From contig JAOTOL010001641.1 in assembly GCA_034440575.1 (NCBI GenBank), positions 310,001-374,000 of the forward strand: a DNA stretch of 64,000 bases, given 5' to 3'. This DNA comes from Imbricaverruca yamaguchii. Taxonomy: Eukaryota; Arthropoda; Thecostraca; Neoverrucidae. Each line of letters starts with the position of its first letter. Positions within the stretch are counted from its first letter, which is position 1. The notes under the pieces were generated by a model. The model was not told the DNA's origin and searched no databases. It was given only the letters and a program-made list of their open reading frames with translations. The position numbers and the translations under genes are program-made. Shown piece after piece: positions 45,491 through 58,959 of the stretch.

Positions 45491-48400
45491 GACCCACCCA
45501 CCCACATGCTTCTCTTCTCGGCCCGTACTTGCTTGTGTCATTTTCCGAGAGAACTTCATTCACAATGGCGTAGCCAGGTTTCCGCTCTGGGAATTCTGCG
45601 AACCGCAAGGGCTATCAGCCCAGTGAAGGTTAAGCCCAAAGTTGTCAATGTCATACGGTTTTTTGTTAGGAGCGTAGAAAATGTACTTTGCTCGATTCGA
45701 ATTTGATTTGAATTCGTAACGAACTTGCCGTTTTATAATTTAGTCGTGCAACTGTATCACCATTGTTAGCTTTGATCGTGGACGCCGCCACTTCTGGGGC
45801 ATTTGGGATCCATGCTCCATCTGCTATTACTTGATGGGGTCTGATCAATTTCTGGAAAATGCGGTATTTGACAAAAACCTGACAGTGGAAACCTGACGCC
45901 AACATTTGGGTGGGTCCAGTTCACTGGAGGATACAGCTAACCAATTGACGGGCCAAACCGCCCCATTTTCATTGCAACCTACAACCAAAATCATGGATGG
46001 AGAAGTAAGAAGAAAAACAACCTTTAGTGTGGCCCAACACATGGATGCAGTGTGGTTCCCAATTTGGTTGATAAAACCCTCCTCACATGATCCCACGTTG
46101 AGAGAACAAAGTGTTGGTGGGGCGGAGGTAAATGTGGTCGGGCTGAGACTACACCAAAGATGTAGGAAACTCAGTCTTCGCATATGGCCTCATTTTTTCT
46201 TGGATTTATTGCACTTCACATTGAACTTGGGAATTAACGACATGAAAATCTACGGAAATCATTACAAATAATGAATACTTGACGGTAGTAGTAATGACTG
46301 AGCATTGCACAACTTTAGGTTCCGTCCTTTGTGCACAAGGGTGTGCACCTGACAGTCAAACAAAAATCCTTCTGGATGCATCTTGCTTCAATTGCCCTTG
46401 ATAACGTAAGCATGCATACAAAATTGCACGTCGATCCAACAAAATGTAGAAGTGACGATAAAGGTAGTCTATTTGCTACCGTAGCCTACGGGTTCTAAAT
46501 AAAAAGGCTCGTGGTCCCGTAGTAGGTTTTATACAAGTGCTGAGAAATCGACTTTAACACATTATGTGTATCGAAGTTTCGTCGGTTTTTAGCGAACCTG
46601 TGAACGTTCCATGGCTTAAATTGTTGCGTCATCTGCTTGGTTTCAGATCCTCGTTCTAGGTAGTGACAACGTACACTATGCATGACAAAACGTGTACATA
46701 ACGGTCATGGATAAAGGCGGATAGCTGTCCCCATGGCATGCTTCCTGTTGCGCACAATGGATGTCGGCAACTGGATGAGCCCCAGCACAACCTCACTGCA
46801 TGTGCCGACTTTGGGGCATGCTTTCTGAAATTGCTCGCGATATCGCGCAAGGTGCAAGAACAAGTGGATAACTTAGCAATCGTAATTCGTGCAACTTGTA
46901 TAGGCATACAAAAAAGAGATGAAACGTGAATGTATATGATCTGTCGAGGTAATTTTTTGAGCTATCTTATTAAGAAAGTTTCAACAAGCCAGGATCCTTT
47001 GATATAAACCTCGTAATGTGGAGTGACAAGAAGCGAAATTTGTGACGTCTATAGTGTTTCGGATCGACAATAATTTTGTGAGAAAATCTGTCTTGCTAAT
47101 GATGATCAAAGCAAAAAGTAACCCGAGGGATTTAATTTTCAGGTTGTTTGTCTCGGTTGTTGTAATTTTCGTTTGGTTTTCCGGCTTATTGTGACACCTT
47201 ATTGCGCACGTAAATATTGGCATTTTCTTTAGACATGCCGGTTTCGGCGCATTCTACGTGGGTTCTTCAGATAATTCCAAATGGAATCAGAGGGCTCTGC
47301 TGATGCTTGTGTGCGTTTCATAGTAGGTGTATCATTGCCACGCGAAGTCTTTAAACAAAGGCACCACCTTCAGGGATTTCGCGTTTAAGCAAAGGAAGCT
47401 CAGCTGACTGATTTTTGTTTCGTTCAGGCGCACGCGAAACGCACAGAAAAGGTAAACGTCTGGTTTGAACAGGCTTCTATGGATAATATTGCATCCTCCA
47501 TAGTTTGGTGTGCTGCTAAAAGAACACACCATATTTAGCAATGTTTGTGAGTTTCGAAAAGTCAGATTACCAAGCCCAACGTGTTTGTCAGCAAAATCAT
47601 GGTGTCTAGAATTAAGAGCAAGCAAAGGTTTGGCGCCAACATGCCCACTGCAAAATCATGCTGTGCTCAGGCTATTGGAGCGATCGGGATGACGCTGCCC
47701 ACGTCACCAAATCGTTCAGCATATTATTTTTTTCAAGCTAAAGATACCCCTATTAGGGGAATAGGTGCCCTCTTTAGACGAAGAGTGGCTATTGAGAGGA
47801 ATGAATGTCCCTTTTGTATGTACCGGTGTACCCATTCACCTTCCTCAGCTCAGCAAATTGTCAGTCTAAGGCCCCCACCCCCTACGAATCTTAGCAGTGG
47901 CTCCCATCCGAGGAAATGGCGCCCCTCCAAACGATTCCAAGTGCCCCTAATTACAAAGAGTTGTACGCCTTGATGAAAGAACAGCATGGTCTGAGCTTGG
48001 CGTTGATATGTGGTAATTACTCCGAATGGTGGCTCTTTGAATGTTTGGGAACATTTCTGTGCTTGTCCCGTTTGGAGTCAAGGGCCGACGATCTTGTCCT
48101 CAAATTTGTTTCAAGATATGCAAAATCAGATATATATGAACGTACTACAGTTTCGTGTCTCTGTGTCACCTCATTCGGCAGCTATCCCGGGAAAACCTGA
48201 GGAGGTGGGGCGGGAATCTCGAGAACCTCACCCTGGTCCGGAGAGAATACTACATGAACGCAATGCCAGTATTCCACTACAAGCATAAGTAAAAGATAAA
48301 CAGTGGTTCTCTACGGTTCCTCAAAAAGTTAACTCGTAAAATCTACGAATTGCATGACCTCTTCTGTGCACCATGCTGCTAAATATGCCACAACATGTCT

Positions 48401-48927
48401 TCACTTACTTGTAATTTGGGTATAATCGTCGTCATTTTGGTATCAATTGAGCCTCTAGGAAAATAGTATGGTTTTAAATGGACAAAAGGACCTTGGCTAA
48501 ATGCATGAGTGATTTTAATTCGTTGGCGGGAGTACCCCCTATATCATTATGTCTTACACAAACTGATATGGGATAATACATTTTCTCCCAAATATTAAAT
48601 TTTTTGTTGGAAAACCAGCTCCAAACGTTCAAGATAGCAATCAACGTATCAACAGCTGGAATACATTGTGTAGTGTTACAGAGAAAATCGAAAAGTCTTA
48701 ACTGGTTGGGTCAATCCTGGATTATTCTGTTTCTCCAAGTCATGATGTTCGCAGTATTTAATAACATCCGGTAGATTTCGCAAGTTAGAACCAAAAAAGT
48801 TCCTCAAACTGAGCCCGTTTAATTTGAAAAACCATTAGTCACGTACTTCCCATGACACTCCGAAATATATTTGACAAGGCCTTAGCCACTATTATAGAAA
48901 CTATTGAGTACGCAACTCTATATATTC
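45491..48927. other. No identifiable gene
   Basis: About 3.4 kb with ORFs up to 130 codons on both strands (45,666-46,271; 46,656-46,929; 47,332-48,288). None shows a motif I recognise and none has convincing splice-site context. Confidence 0.35.
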
Positions 48928-49831
48928 TTCACCCGCGCCGTCTCTCCGGTGAGATCCTCACACCACGTCTCGGGGGGGCATAAAGACATAAAGACATAAA
49001 ATATTAGTGCAACTATGAGCCACAAGGGCCCTTCTTGGTTGCACTCTGTACACTGAACACTGGGGCGGATAGTAACTCCCTCTAAAATCCAAATTAAACG
49101 TTGCACGAAAACGAAAGAGGTGTCATCGGAAAGCGCTCGACGAGTAGGGTCCAGATCCACCCCTAAAAAGAATTTCCCCCAAAGGTGATGTCACCAGGGG
49201 GGAAAGATTTTCGTGACTGTTCACGACTTACATTATGTTTTTGGCTCTGTGGATTTCATTTTGGGGGATACATGACAACACAAAGTTTATTTAGAATAAG
49301 AAAAAGACAGCAAAATCGATCAGGGCAATACATTTTTACATTTTTTGAAAAGTCAGAAGTTTCAGTTTTCAAGTTTTCTTTAATTTTCCTTTTCCAATGG
49401 GTAGAGCAGACCGAGAAACGTTGTTGAAAGTCAACTTTTCCTAATCAAAATGCTTACTTTAGGCAGAATCTTCTATTGGAACTGCAATTGGCAAATATGC
49501 AAAATGTTTACGTAGTAAAAAAACGAAAAAAAATCCAGATACGTTTTGTTGCATCCCTAGAGATAAGCAAACTCTGAAAGTTTCATTAAAAAACCTGTAT
49601 CCGTTAAAGCGTGACGACTGGTTTAACGTTTTTGGAGGTGACCTCACTTGACGTCGACTAACTCGTTGACCCTAGACGACCTGACTTAAAAATTTTGAAA
49701 CAGCATGCCAAATTCACGTGGGAAAAGGCATCACAAATTTGGATGCGCTGCCACCCGCCGTTCGTTCACTATCCGCGAAAAACCTGAGGGGGGGAGCGGT
49801 TGAAGACCCCTACCCTAGATGGACGGGTTAA
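48928..49831 (-). mobile_element. TTAA MITE family T1, full-length inverted copy
   Basis: Left TTCA (mutated TTAA, 48,928-48,931) followed by CCCGCGCCGTCT; right AGATGGACGGG followed by TTAA (49,828-49,831). The interior matches 7,088-7,929 and 56,209-57,074 throughout, in reverse. The first AGGTCA half-site of the DR4 is mutated to ACGTCA. Confidence 0.88.
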
Positions 49832-52800
49832 TACTCTGCGGATCATCCTCTTTCTTATTCATGTTATCACTCCACAGCTGTGCAATATGAAAACACCGCG
49901 CTTCCTTTTGCTTCATTTATGTAATCTACGATCATGTTGGCCAGGTCTGGCCAGAAGAAAAGGGAAAATTCCTTCCAAAATCCAGAAGCGGAAGGAGCTT
50001 TGTTCTTCATCATGCCTTAGAGCATATATAGATTGCCTTCACTTGTTGACTATTACAGGAGTTCTTTCCATTTTTTATAATTCGGGAACATCTATAGAAG
50101 CCAGCTAATCGTTGATTCGCCGGTCGCTATGACCTGCATGACATGTTGACTCATATAGTTAAGTAAGCAATGCATTGTAGTATTTAAAAATGTCTGCTGT
50201 CGGAAGCTAGCTGCCCGTCTTCTGTTTTCAAAACATTGATGTGTCCTTAGTATTTCATTGGGCACACATACCGAAGAAGCATTTTGTAGGTATCTAACCC
50301 TGCTTTATCCATCTCAATCTAGACCATAACTAGCAGGTCAAATATTAATGTTCCTAGAATGCATTTGCTCGATCACGAATAGTTGCGTATGGTTGGCAGT
50401 ATTGTTGGCGGCGTGTCGTTGGTGGTGGTAGTTGCATATTCGTTGGTAGAACTGACGACAAGAGCAGTCAATCCCATATTGTTGCAGTCATGTAATGTAT
50501 TTTCTTCTTTTCTCCTCTGCACGATCTTTTCTTTACGGCTTCTGATTCTACTGACTCGAATGGCACTCGTGGTCATTTCTAAATTCAAACGCAAATCGTA
50601 AGCATTGTTCCGTTTATGCTGTCGCTAGCATAATTCATTTTTGATCCATGCGCACACTGCAAATGAAAAATCATCTTCGAGAAGGGTATTGTAAAGTCAC
50701 CATAAAGTCTAGGTCTCATCGCATATGCGGACAGTATAATTTGTATATGCATAGGCTGTGGTCCGTACACTGTAACTTATGTAGATATTCAATCTCACAA
50801 CTATTGCATTTAGGTGCTGAAGCATATAATTGTCCCCCAAATTCGAATATCACAAAGGTGCATCACATTTTAAGTAAACTGATATTCGTGGATGCTTGCC
50901 ATGAAAAACATCCCAGAATTGCCAGGCATATCTGGCGGCGACGAAACTCCGTTCAATTAATTCAGCAATCAAGAAGTGGTTACGTGTTCAGCAATATTTA
51001 TGTGTTGCATCATGCATATTGATGCATACCGATGCATGCATCCTGATCCATGTGTACTGAAAGCCAGGTATTTGTGTTCGCTTCGATGCTTAGGCGGACA
51101 TTTGGTCAGGATACTCTGAATTTCAATTATTTTTAGTTTATGCTGACAAAATGGCCAGCCGAAATTAAACCTGGTGTATTTTGATGGGACATGCTCAGAT
51201 CTGAGTGTAAACCGAAATCAGTGCATGATAGCCGAAGCCATGCATACACCAACATGACTACTTAAAAGATTCCTGATCGGATCCCGTTCTTCAGATGTGG
51301 TCACTTATTCACTACATACATATACATACTAGTCACTGACAACAACCTACATACATATCCGTTTTTCGTCTGGAAGCTGACATTTTTAAAGCGCGTGGTA
51401 TTATCCCGACGTACTTAGGCGAATATTTTCTTTCATGCAATTAACGGGTCATTTCTGGCCGTGCTTAGTCAGACATGAAGCTACCTTGCCACAGGTGTGC
51501 ATAACATTTTACTGAAACAATATATATATATATAACTACTTATTTACTTAGCACACTTCATTTTCACTCGCCAGAATACGGAAATGCGGCGGATTAATGC
51601 CTCCTTTGTGGATGGGGAATGATGGGGATGATGGGGAAGCATCATCTGGAATCGTTCAGAACCTACCACACTTTTTTTCGCTTAACTTTAACCCTAGCAC
51701 GTTCCGGAGCGTATCACATTGCCACCCATTTTTTGCGACCGCAGAACAAACGTCACTGGTTAGCATGTGGCCTCTTAGTGTAACTCGCGGGGAGGGGGTC
51801 TGATTTTTGCGATGCTCGTACTCTCGATTAGAGTTTCCACTTTCTGGCGCAGTGGCAGGACACGGCAACCCGTAATCCTGGGAACATGAGCATTTTGCTG
51901 TACAATGCCAGAATTTTCCGTGCCACTGCCGTGCCAGTGTCGGTACCCCTAGTAATAAAATTAAAAGCATATATCTAAAATTGTCTTGATGTTGAACTAA
52001 ATTGTCAAAGATTACCAGGAAAAAGGGCTTAACCTATGATGTGTGGAATAACTTTGAAACGTAGAGACTGAGCTGCTGTCGGTGTGTGAAATGTTTTGCA
52101 TCTCTGGTATTGCTTACTTTCGTCAACCATCATGATTTCCCTCGTTGTTTAGATAGTCCATTTTCATCCCCATGCTTTTTTATGTGCCATCATCCAGCTT
52201 GCTGTGCCATGTGCCGTGCGGTGCCAGAACCTGCTGTGCCCGTGCTACGTCTCATGCCGGTGTTTGGAATAAAAAGTAAACAACTCTATTCTCGACTCTT
52301 ATCGATCATCCATCAGTGGCCTAATCGGGGAGTGATCCTTAACCTAGAACACTATTGAGGGATATAATCCCTCCGTACCCATATTCAGGTTTTAAGAAAT
52401 AATTAGCGACAACATTGCGTGCAAAATACCAAAGGCAAATTACCGTTTGACCCGATGACATCACATGGGCTACTTTTTTGTTTCTTAGCTTTACCTTAGT
52501 TATTTCTCTCTTCATTATAGGTTAACTTTTGGCTGTATCTTAAAGGGTTTGTGAGATATATTTAATGCACATTTAAAAACTGGACTAGATGACGTCACCT
52601 GATTTTGGTGTTCCCCAACTTCGTTAAGTTAGTAGACTGCACCTCAACATTTGACATGCACGTTCATCAATTGTCGGGCTATATGATAAATTACCGAAGT
52701 GATTCTTTAGACGGATTATGAGTTATTTCAGAAAACCTTAGAGGGTCCAATTAATCTCTCCACTGCGAGGTCCACGCTAATGTAAGATATTCATTTGTTA

Positions 52801-53924
52801 ATCGAAGTATACAAATGGGTATTAATCGCGACAGCTGATCACATGCACCACGCTAGCTTTTCTTTCACTTCGCTAACATTCTCCGTTTGTAAATACTTGG
52901 AGAAGTAAACCACATCTGTCAAATTTTTGGATATGGTGACAAAATGCAATGCAATGCAATGCAATGTAATTCAAATGTAACGCAAACTCCATCAGTAAAC
53001 TTTCCGTCTCCTTTTATGTCAGTCTACTGACTTGAAACCTAGCCCTTCACTTTATTCGGCGACTACTCCGATGGACCATAGCAATGGATGCAACGGATGT
53101 CTCTCACCAAAGAACTTAAAATCTCCCCATGCCATTGCATGTTGACGACGGATACTGGATGCGGGTAGCTACGAACACAGCCCAAAGCGGTGGTCTATGC
53201 CCTGTTGTGTTCAGCTCCATTTATAAAGAACTGAATTAACCGAATCGGCCGTCGAATTGGCCGCTGAATGCCACGTTGCATTTGACAGGCGAATCAGCAT
53301 CTTAAGGCTGGTTTGCTGACAAACACGAGGAGCAGTGCTTATTAATTCATTCAAGCCATGGCTATTATGTATAAATGTGTATACAATATTTTGGCAGTGT
53401 CAGGGGTACTCCCGCCGTGTCCCCCTTCCTCCGGTTCATGCATCCCTGACGACAGTACTGACATGCACTCGCCTGGCCAGGTCCATTACGAGGTGCGTGA
53501 CCTCAGCATCTGACAAGGAATCATGATTCATACATTTGAAAGTGCCAGACGCATTCATCATGTCGGCCCAAGGAATGGTAGAGAAGTCGTCACCACTGCG
53601 TTACGTTTCAGAAGTATACTTGTTAGTTGTTCGCGTTATTTCGCCTACGTTAGCAAATGCCGTGGTATGCTCAATAGTGACCACGCCGCAAGAAATCTGA
53701 AGTTCCTTGTCCGCTACAGCATCCCCACACCTCATGATGCGTCCTGCCACATCAGTCAATGTAAATTATGAGGTTAAAGTTGATGGAACTGAATGAACAT
53801 ATGTGCCTGCGCCTTCCACTTCATCAAAATTAAAGACGAGGTGACAAAAAATGGACTGACAATGAATACTTTCACTCAGTTTTTGGGAATTCACAATAAT
53901 CTCCATAAAAATTGTACTGTTGAG
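49832..53924. other. No identifiable gene
   Basis: About 4.1 kb. Small features are a (TA)n run at about 51,521-51,532 and (TGCAA)n at 52,945-52,970. ORFs up to 124 codons are not recognised. Confidence 0.4.
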
Positions 53925-54165
53925 GGACACGGGAGACTCTTAAACCGACACGGAACGACACTCTCCGATACAAGAGGTAACTGAACCAGAAGGCTCCTCA
54001 CAGACACAGGGACTAGCATGACCAATACAGAAGGCCTCTGACGGACATAGGAGGTCCCGTGATCGGTGTAGGAAGCCATCTGACAGAGGAGGCTCTCGCG
54101 GGAAAATGACGACAGCCTGACTGGCACTGGGGCGTCCCTCACTGATATAGGAAATGCCTGGTGAT
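53925..54165. repeat. Degenerate tandem repeat, ~30-bp unit
   Basis: Variants of CTGACGGACATAGGAGG(T/C): CTCACAGACACAGGGAC, CTGACGGACATAGGAGG, GTGATCGGTGTAGGAAG, CTGACTGGCACTGGGGC and CTCACTGATATAGGAAA. Confidence 0.6.
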
Positions 54166-54484
54166 TTAGGGATTGCATCTACCATTCTAGATAAAACGTT
54201 GTCAATAAAGATCAGTGTACGTAAACTATTTCTTGAGCTGCGCCTTTTTGGTCTACCTAATTACTTGGCTCTGATCATTTTGGAATAGAGAACCGATTGT
54301 TTCGTTCTCGTGGGATGCATAGACCTAAATTTAGATATTATGTGTTGCTATAGGCTTACGCCGGAGTTTACTATACTTAACTCATGCAGTGCGAAGCACC
54401 CGAAGTCCGAAAGCCCCGAAAATCTCAGTCACGAACTGATTGCCTGCAGCCGACTTAACCATGAGCGAAGGCGTTATTTTGGAT

Positions 54485-54743
<259 letters not shown>

Positions 54744-56208
54744 ACTCACTTAGGGAAGTCATCACTTGTTCAACCGGGCGGGCTTTTCCGCTTCCTATCA
54801 GAAATCAAGTTTTCTTTTATTTACACTGTGATATATTCATTAACTCGATTTCATACCGGACGAAATGAGAATCGTAGCATGGTAAGGTATCATTTGTACT
54901 TAACTCCGTGATATTCAATTCTGACTGACTTTTGCTCGCATTTTACTATTTGACTGACGATGATATGGGCGCTGTATGACCGATGCAGTCGATGAGCCCC
55001 TAAACTCCAATAACCAACCAACCAGCCAACCGAAACTCTCAGTATATGTATCTCGGCCTAAACGACGAGTAGCTCAGAAGCTGAAAATGAATATCATAGG
55101 TCCAGATACGTCAGCAACTTTCAATCACTTTGGAAAAAGCTGATGTATGCACATGAGCTTAGATGCCTATCGTCTCAACGTATCCAACATTTTTTATGTG
55201 TGGGCAACAAGTGGCGTTGATTGTCAATAATTCACACTTGCCTTAACAACAACAGATATATTTCCACTTATGGCGTCATAGCGCAGTTATATGATCAGGC
55301 ATCTTCATTTTTCATTTGGTCAAGTCCGCAATAGATAGTTCCATCAAGCAGCGGCGCCCAAACCCACGACGTTCCTCCGTAATCGCGAAAAAATGGATGC
55401 ATTGACACCCGCCTAACCCCTCGCAACCCCCCACACGGGCGGAGGTTAATGCGCATGAAGCCAAATTGCGCTAAGTTTGGAATGCTTTTGTGTAATGATT
55501 TCCCTCCACCAAAAATAAGAAACGGTGGTATACAACCGTCACCCCTGTCGCATCATGGGCAAAGCAAACGAAGTGGACTGCATCAATGCGCTATTGTACA
55601 TGTTGCTTCAGAACAAAATTACGTACGCTCATTGGCATGTTGGCAACTTTCCTTCGTGCTCGCTTAACCTGGCCTAGGCTCACCCATATATGATCAAAAA
55701 TGTTTGCTAAAGCAGATAAGCCTCAGTAACAGGTCTTGTGATTATGCCAGCCTGAAGAGGACGAACGAATATGCAGGCAATTTAATTCATTTGGAAGCAA
55801 TCCATTCAGCCAACGTGGGAAAGATGGTAAAATAGAAGACTTGACCCAAATTGTAAAGCTGGGTTGAAGCGCACAGCTCCAGTGGTATTTTAGGTATTTT
55901 GAGGCTATTTTCAATTCAAGAAAATGCAGTTATGATCTTAGCAGAACATTAACGATATCGTAGGCCTTAGCTCCTCTACCTTGGCATAAATATTATGGCA
56001 GCTGCGGGGGATATCACCCCACAAATTCCACATTAGGAGACTAGAAACTTGAAAATTTTCGCCCAAACGCGAACTGAACACAATGACTATTCAGTAGGAT
56101 ACTATGCCTCGCAATCATTTGTCTCCCCACAACTTTTTGTCTCAAACACAGCATGTTTTTCGATGATAGTGGTCCTACGCTAAGGAAGCCTCCATCAGTG
56201 GCACTAGG
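54744..56208. other. No gene; copies of short repeats
   Basis: A short dispersed motif (GGGCGCTGTATGACCGATGCAG...CCCCTAAACTCCAATAACC) lies at 54,966-55,020 and an inverted piece of repeat Y at 55,889-55,944. Confidence 0.5.
55889..55944 (-). repeat. Inverted tail fragment of repeat Y
   Basis: TATTTTGAGGCTATTTTCAA and GAAAATGCAGTTATGATCTT are the reverse complement of 45,435-45,487. Confidence 0.8.
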
Positions 56209-57074
56209 TTAACCCGTCCTGTCTCGGAGTGGGGGGTCTTCAATTGCCTCCACCTCAGGTTTTTTTCGCGGATAGTGAACGAATGGCGCGTGGTAGCGCG
56301 CCAAAATTTTGTACACCTTTTTCCACATCAATTTGGCATTTTATGTCAAAATTTGTAAGTCAGGTCATCTAGGGTCAACGAGTTAGTCAAGGTCAAGTGA
56401 GGTCATCTAGGGTCAACGAGTTAGTCAAGGTCAAGTGAGGTCACCTACAAAAGGTTTAATCAGTCGTCACGCTTTAACAGATACAGATATTTTGTTCAAA
56501 CTTTCAGCATTTTCCTATTCTTATGGGCGCAACAAAACGTTCGAGAGGAATTTTTCATTTTCCGTTTTTGACTACACATAAATTTTCCATATTTGCCTCT
56601 TGCACTTCAAATATAATATTCTGGCTAAAGTAAGCATTTTTTATTAAAGCAAGTTGACTTTCAACAACGTTTCTCAGTCTGATTAGCGGGTGGAGCACCC
56701 GCTAAAAAATGAAAATGAAAGAAAACTTGAAAACTCCAAAAAATTTAATTTACAAAATTTGGGGGGAGGGTATAAATTGTTATGGCGCTGGTAAATTTCG
56801 CTGTCATTTTCTGATTCCAAATAATTAATTTTTTTTCGAATATCCACAGAGCCAAAAACATTTAAGTCGTGAAAAGTCGTGAAAATCTATCCCCCCTAGT
56901 TACGTCACTTTTAGGGGGAATTGTTTTGTGGGCTGGATCCGAACCCTGCTCGTGGAGCGCTTTCCGATGACACCTCTTTCGTTTTCGTGTGACGCCTAGC
57001 TTAGATCTTAGAGGGGGTTACTATCCCCCCGAGACGGGGTGTGAGGATCTGACCGTAAAGACGGCGCGGGTTAA
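56209..57074 (+). mobile_element. TTAA MITE family T1, full-length copy with both TTAA
   Basis: TTAA at 56,209-56,212 and 57,071-57,074. Ends CCCGTCCTGTCTCGG and AGACGGCGCGGG. A 38-bp segment with GGTCATCTAGGGTCAACGAG is duplicated (about 56,363-56,438), giving two copies of TCAAGGTCAAGTGAGGTCA (56,387-56,405 and 56,425-56,443). Confidence 0.92.
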
Positions 57075-57456
57075 TTAGACCTCACACAGGCGATTATCAC
57101 CGACACTCAAAGCCGCACAGACGCATCAATTATCACATACCACATACACACTGCTCTCGGATGTCAGAGGGAGTTCTCGTTACTGACCGCCAGGCGATAG
57201 TCCTCGGTATTGACGATAAACATGCATGGTGAACATGAGACGATACACACAATGCCCTCGGGTTTGCCGATGTCCTCGGTATTCCAAATCACATTGGAGG
57301 CCGACGATTAGAAGTTTTCTCCCAAATCTACCCTCTATCTTACTCGGCAGATCTTGCTCTATGACAGATAAAAAAATGATGCTTCTCTAGTGAAAACTAA
57401 GGGATGTCCTCGTTAGTGACGGCCAGGCCATAGTCCTCGGTAGTCACGGCAAACAC

Positions 57457-57459
<3 letters not shown>
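57075..57459. repeat. Degenerate direct repeats before the GT tract
   Basis: GTCCTCGGTATTGACGATAAACATG (57,199) and GTCCTCGGTAGTCACGGCAAACACG (57,432), each preceded by a GTTA/GTTAGTGAC-CGCCAGGC-type word. No gene. Confidence 0.5.

Positions 57460-57528
<69 letters not shown>
57460..57528. repeat. (GT)n microsatellite
   Basis: About 34 uninterrupted GT units. Confidence 0.98.
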
Positions 57529-57532
<4 letters not shown>

Positions 57533-57689
57533 ACGTATATGCAGCCCGACAGCAGCTTGCCGATGGGACCCGAGACGCTGGAGGTCTAGTGGTCGGCCCA
57601 TCGAGCCTCTTGAAGTATGACCAACGGTGGGGCAGCTTGGTCCGACACGGCCCGGGTGGCAGGGACCTGACACGGAAAGGTTCACAACA

Positions 57690-58959
57690 CCTCCGTGAAC
57701 GCCCACCCGGGCGATGTATTTGTCGGGCACTTTGACTGCGAAACGCGGCACACCGGAGCGACTATCGCCCAACAGCTGGTGCGCTTTCTGGTTGAGCGCG
57801 GCATACAGGCCATTGCCATCCATGCGGTGGGAGGCGATGGGACTAACGAGGTGGTGGGCTGGCAAGGCGGCTGGATGGCCCAATTCGAAAAGCTGCTAGG
57901 CCGGCTGCTGACCCGAGCTGCCTGCTTCCTCCATTAGGCCGAGCTGCCCTACAGAGCCCCATTCAGGAAGCTCGACGGGCCGAACACCAGTCCCTCCAGC
58001 TTCTCGGTTCCCATCGGCAAGCTGCTGTCGGGCCCGGTGCATCAGTTGCTTGTCGCTCAGTTCCCGACCCTGACAACGGCTGCGCTTCCGCCGCTGTAGA
58101 TGATGTCAGACGCAATCTGAGCTCAGATCTGCGCCTGCTGGTGCAGTGTGCCCAGTGTGTGATTTCAGGCGATGGAAGAGAAGTAGAGCAGCACGTTCAT
58201 GGCCAGCTCAGCATGGCGCGGTGGCACACTGCACAGAACAGACTGTTGCGTGTTTACATGGCCCAACAGAACCCCAGCGCCGAACTGCAGACGCTTTCGT
58301 TGTACGCTGTGGGCGCTTACATCTCAGCAGTGCTGACAATCAGACGCCGGCCGGATCTGGTGGAGGCGCCGTACCACCTGCACGACCAGCTTGAGCGGCA
58401 GCGCCGCCACATTACCCGCGATGATCTGGCCGAAGTGCAGAGGAGACTCTGCGGGAACGCCATGATGGCGCACCCTGAGGCCGTCATCTTCGGCATGCTC
58501 GGGGACGAACGCCGAGAGATTCGGGCCCGAGCTATCCAGCTCATCGGTGAGACCCGTCAGCGCCGGCAGCCTGGGCAGCCAGTCCGGGCTTACAAATGCC
58601 TGGAAATAAATATCCGGGCCAGCAACTTCATGGAGTTGATGGATCTGCAGCACCATCAGGCAGATATCGAGCCAACCCGCCCATTTGGCGGCGATGAGCT
58701 GGCGCGTATGCTGGACGAGCCTCTGCGAACTTGCATTCCCTGCCACACGCAGGCGACGGAACGAAGTGTAAAGTTGACCATGGAGTCAGCGGCGGCTGTC
58801 ACCGGTAGAGATCGCCAGGGTGGCTATAGCCTGAATAAGGTGGCCTTCCGTCGCCGGTTCCGAGCCAGCGAGTCCGAGAGCGCCGCTGCCGCGAGTCTCA
58901 GCGCGGCGGGCTGTTGCGGCGTGCCCCGGTGGCGGCGGCGGAATGGTAATGACAGATGA
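57690..58959 (+). pseudogene. Transposon-derived gene with CHTQATER motif, broken N-terminal half
   Basis: It resembles a multicopy, uncharacterised protein of hydra and arthropods. The first part (57,690-58,098) has GGDGTNEVVGWQGGW, then CFLH, a TAG at 57,935, then AELPYRAPFRKLDGP and FSVPIGKLLSGP. After a stop and frame change the second part is open for 272 codons from 58,141: LSMARWHTAQNRLLRVYM, RRLCGNAMMAHPEAVIFGML, DERREIRARA and, near the end, IPCHTQATERSVKLTMESAAAV. The relatives I remember have PCHTQAVER at the same place. The gene is GC-rich compared with its surroundings. The intact second half may mean recent decay or retained function; the TAG and frame change argue for the former. 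Confidence 0.75.

Noticed and set aside
45845..46271. Opposed ORFs of 112 and 121 codons
   Set aside because: Neither strand shows a family motif and no splice or promoter signal decides between them.
47581..48288. Overlapping ORFs of 92-130 codons
   Set aside because: Three frames overlap with no recognised domain.
57413..57883. 156-codon minus-strand ORF
   Set aside because: Runs through the GT tract and lies opposite the plus-strand transposon remnant; a shadow.
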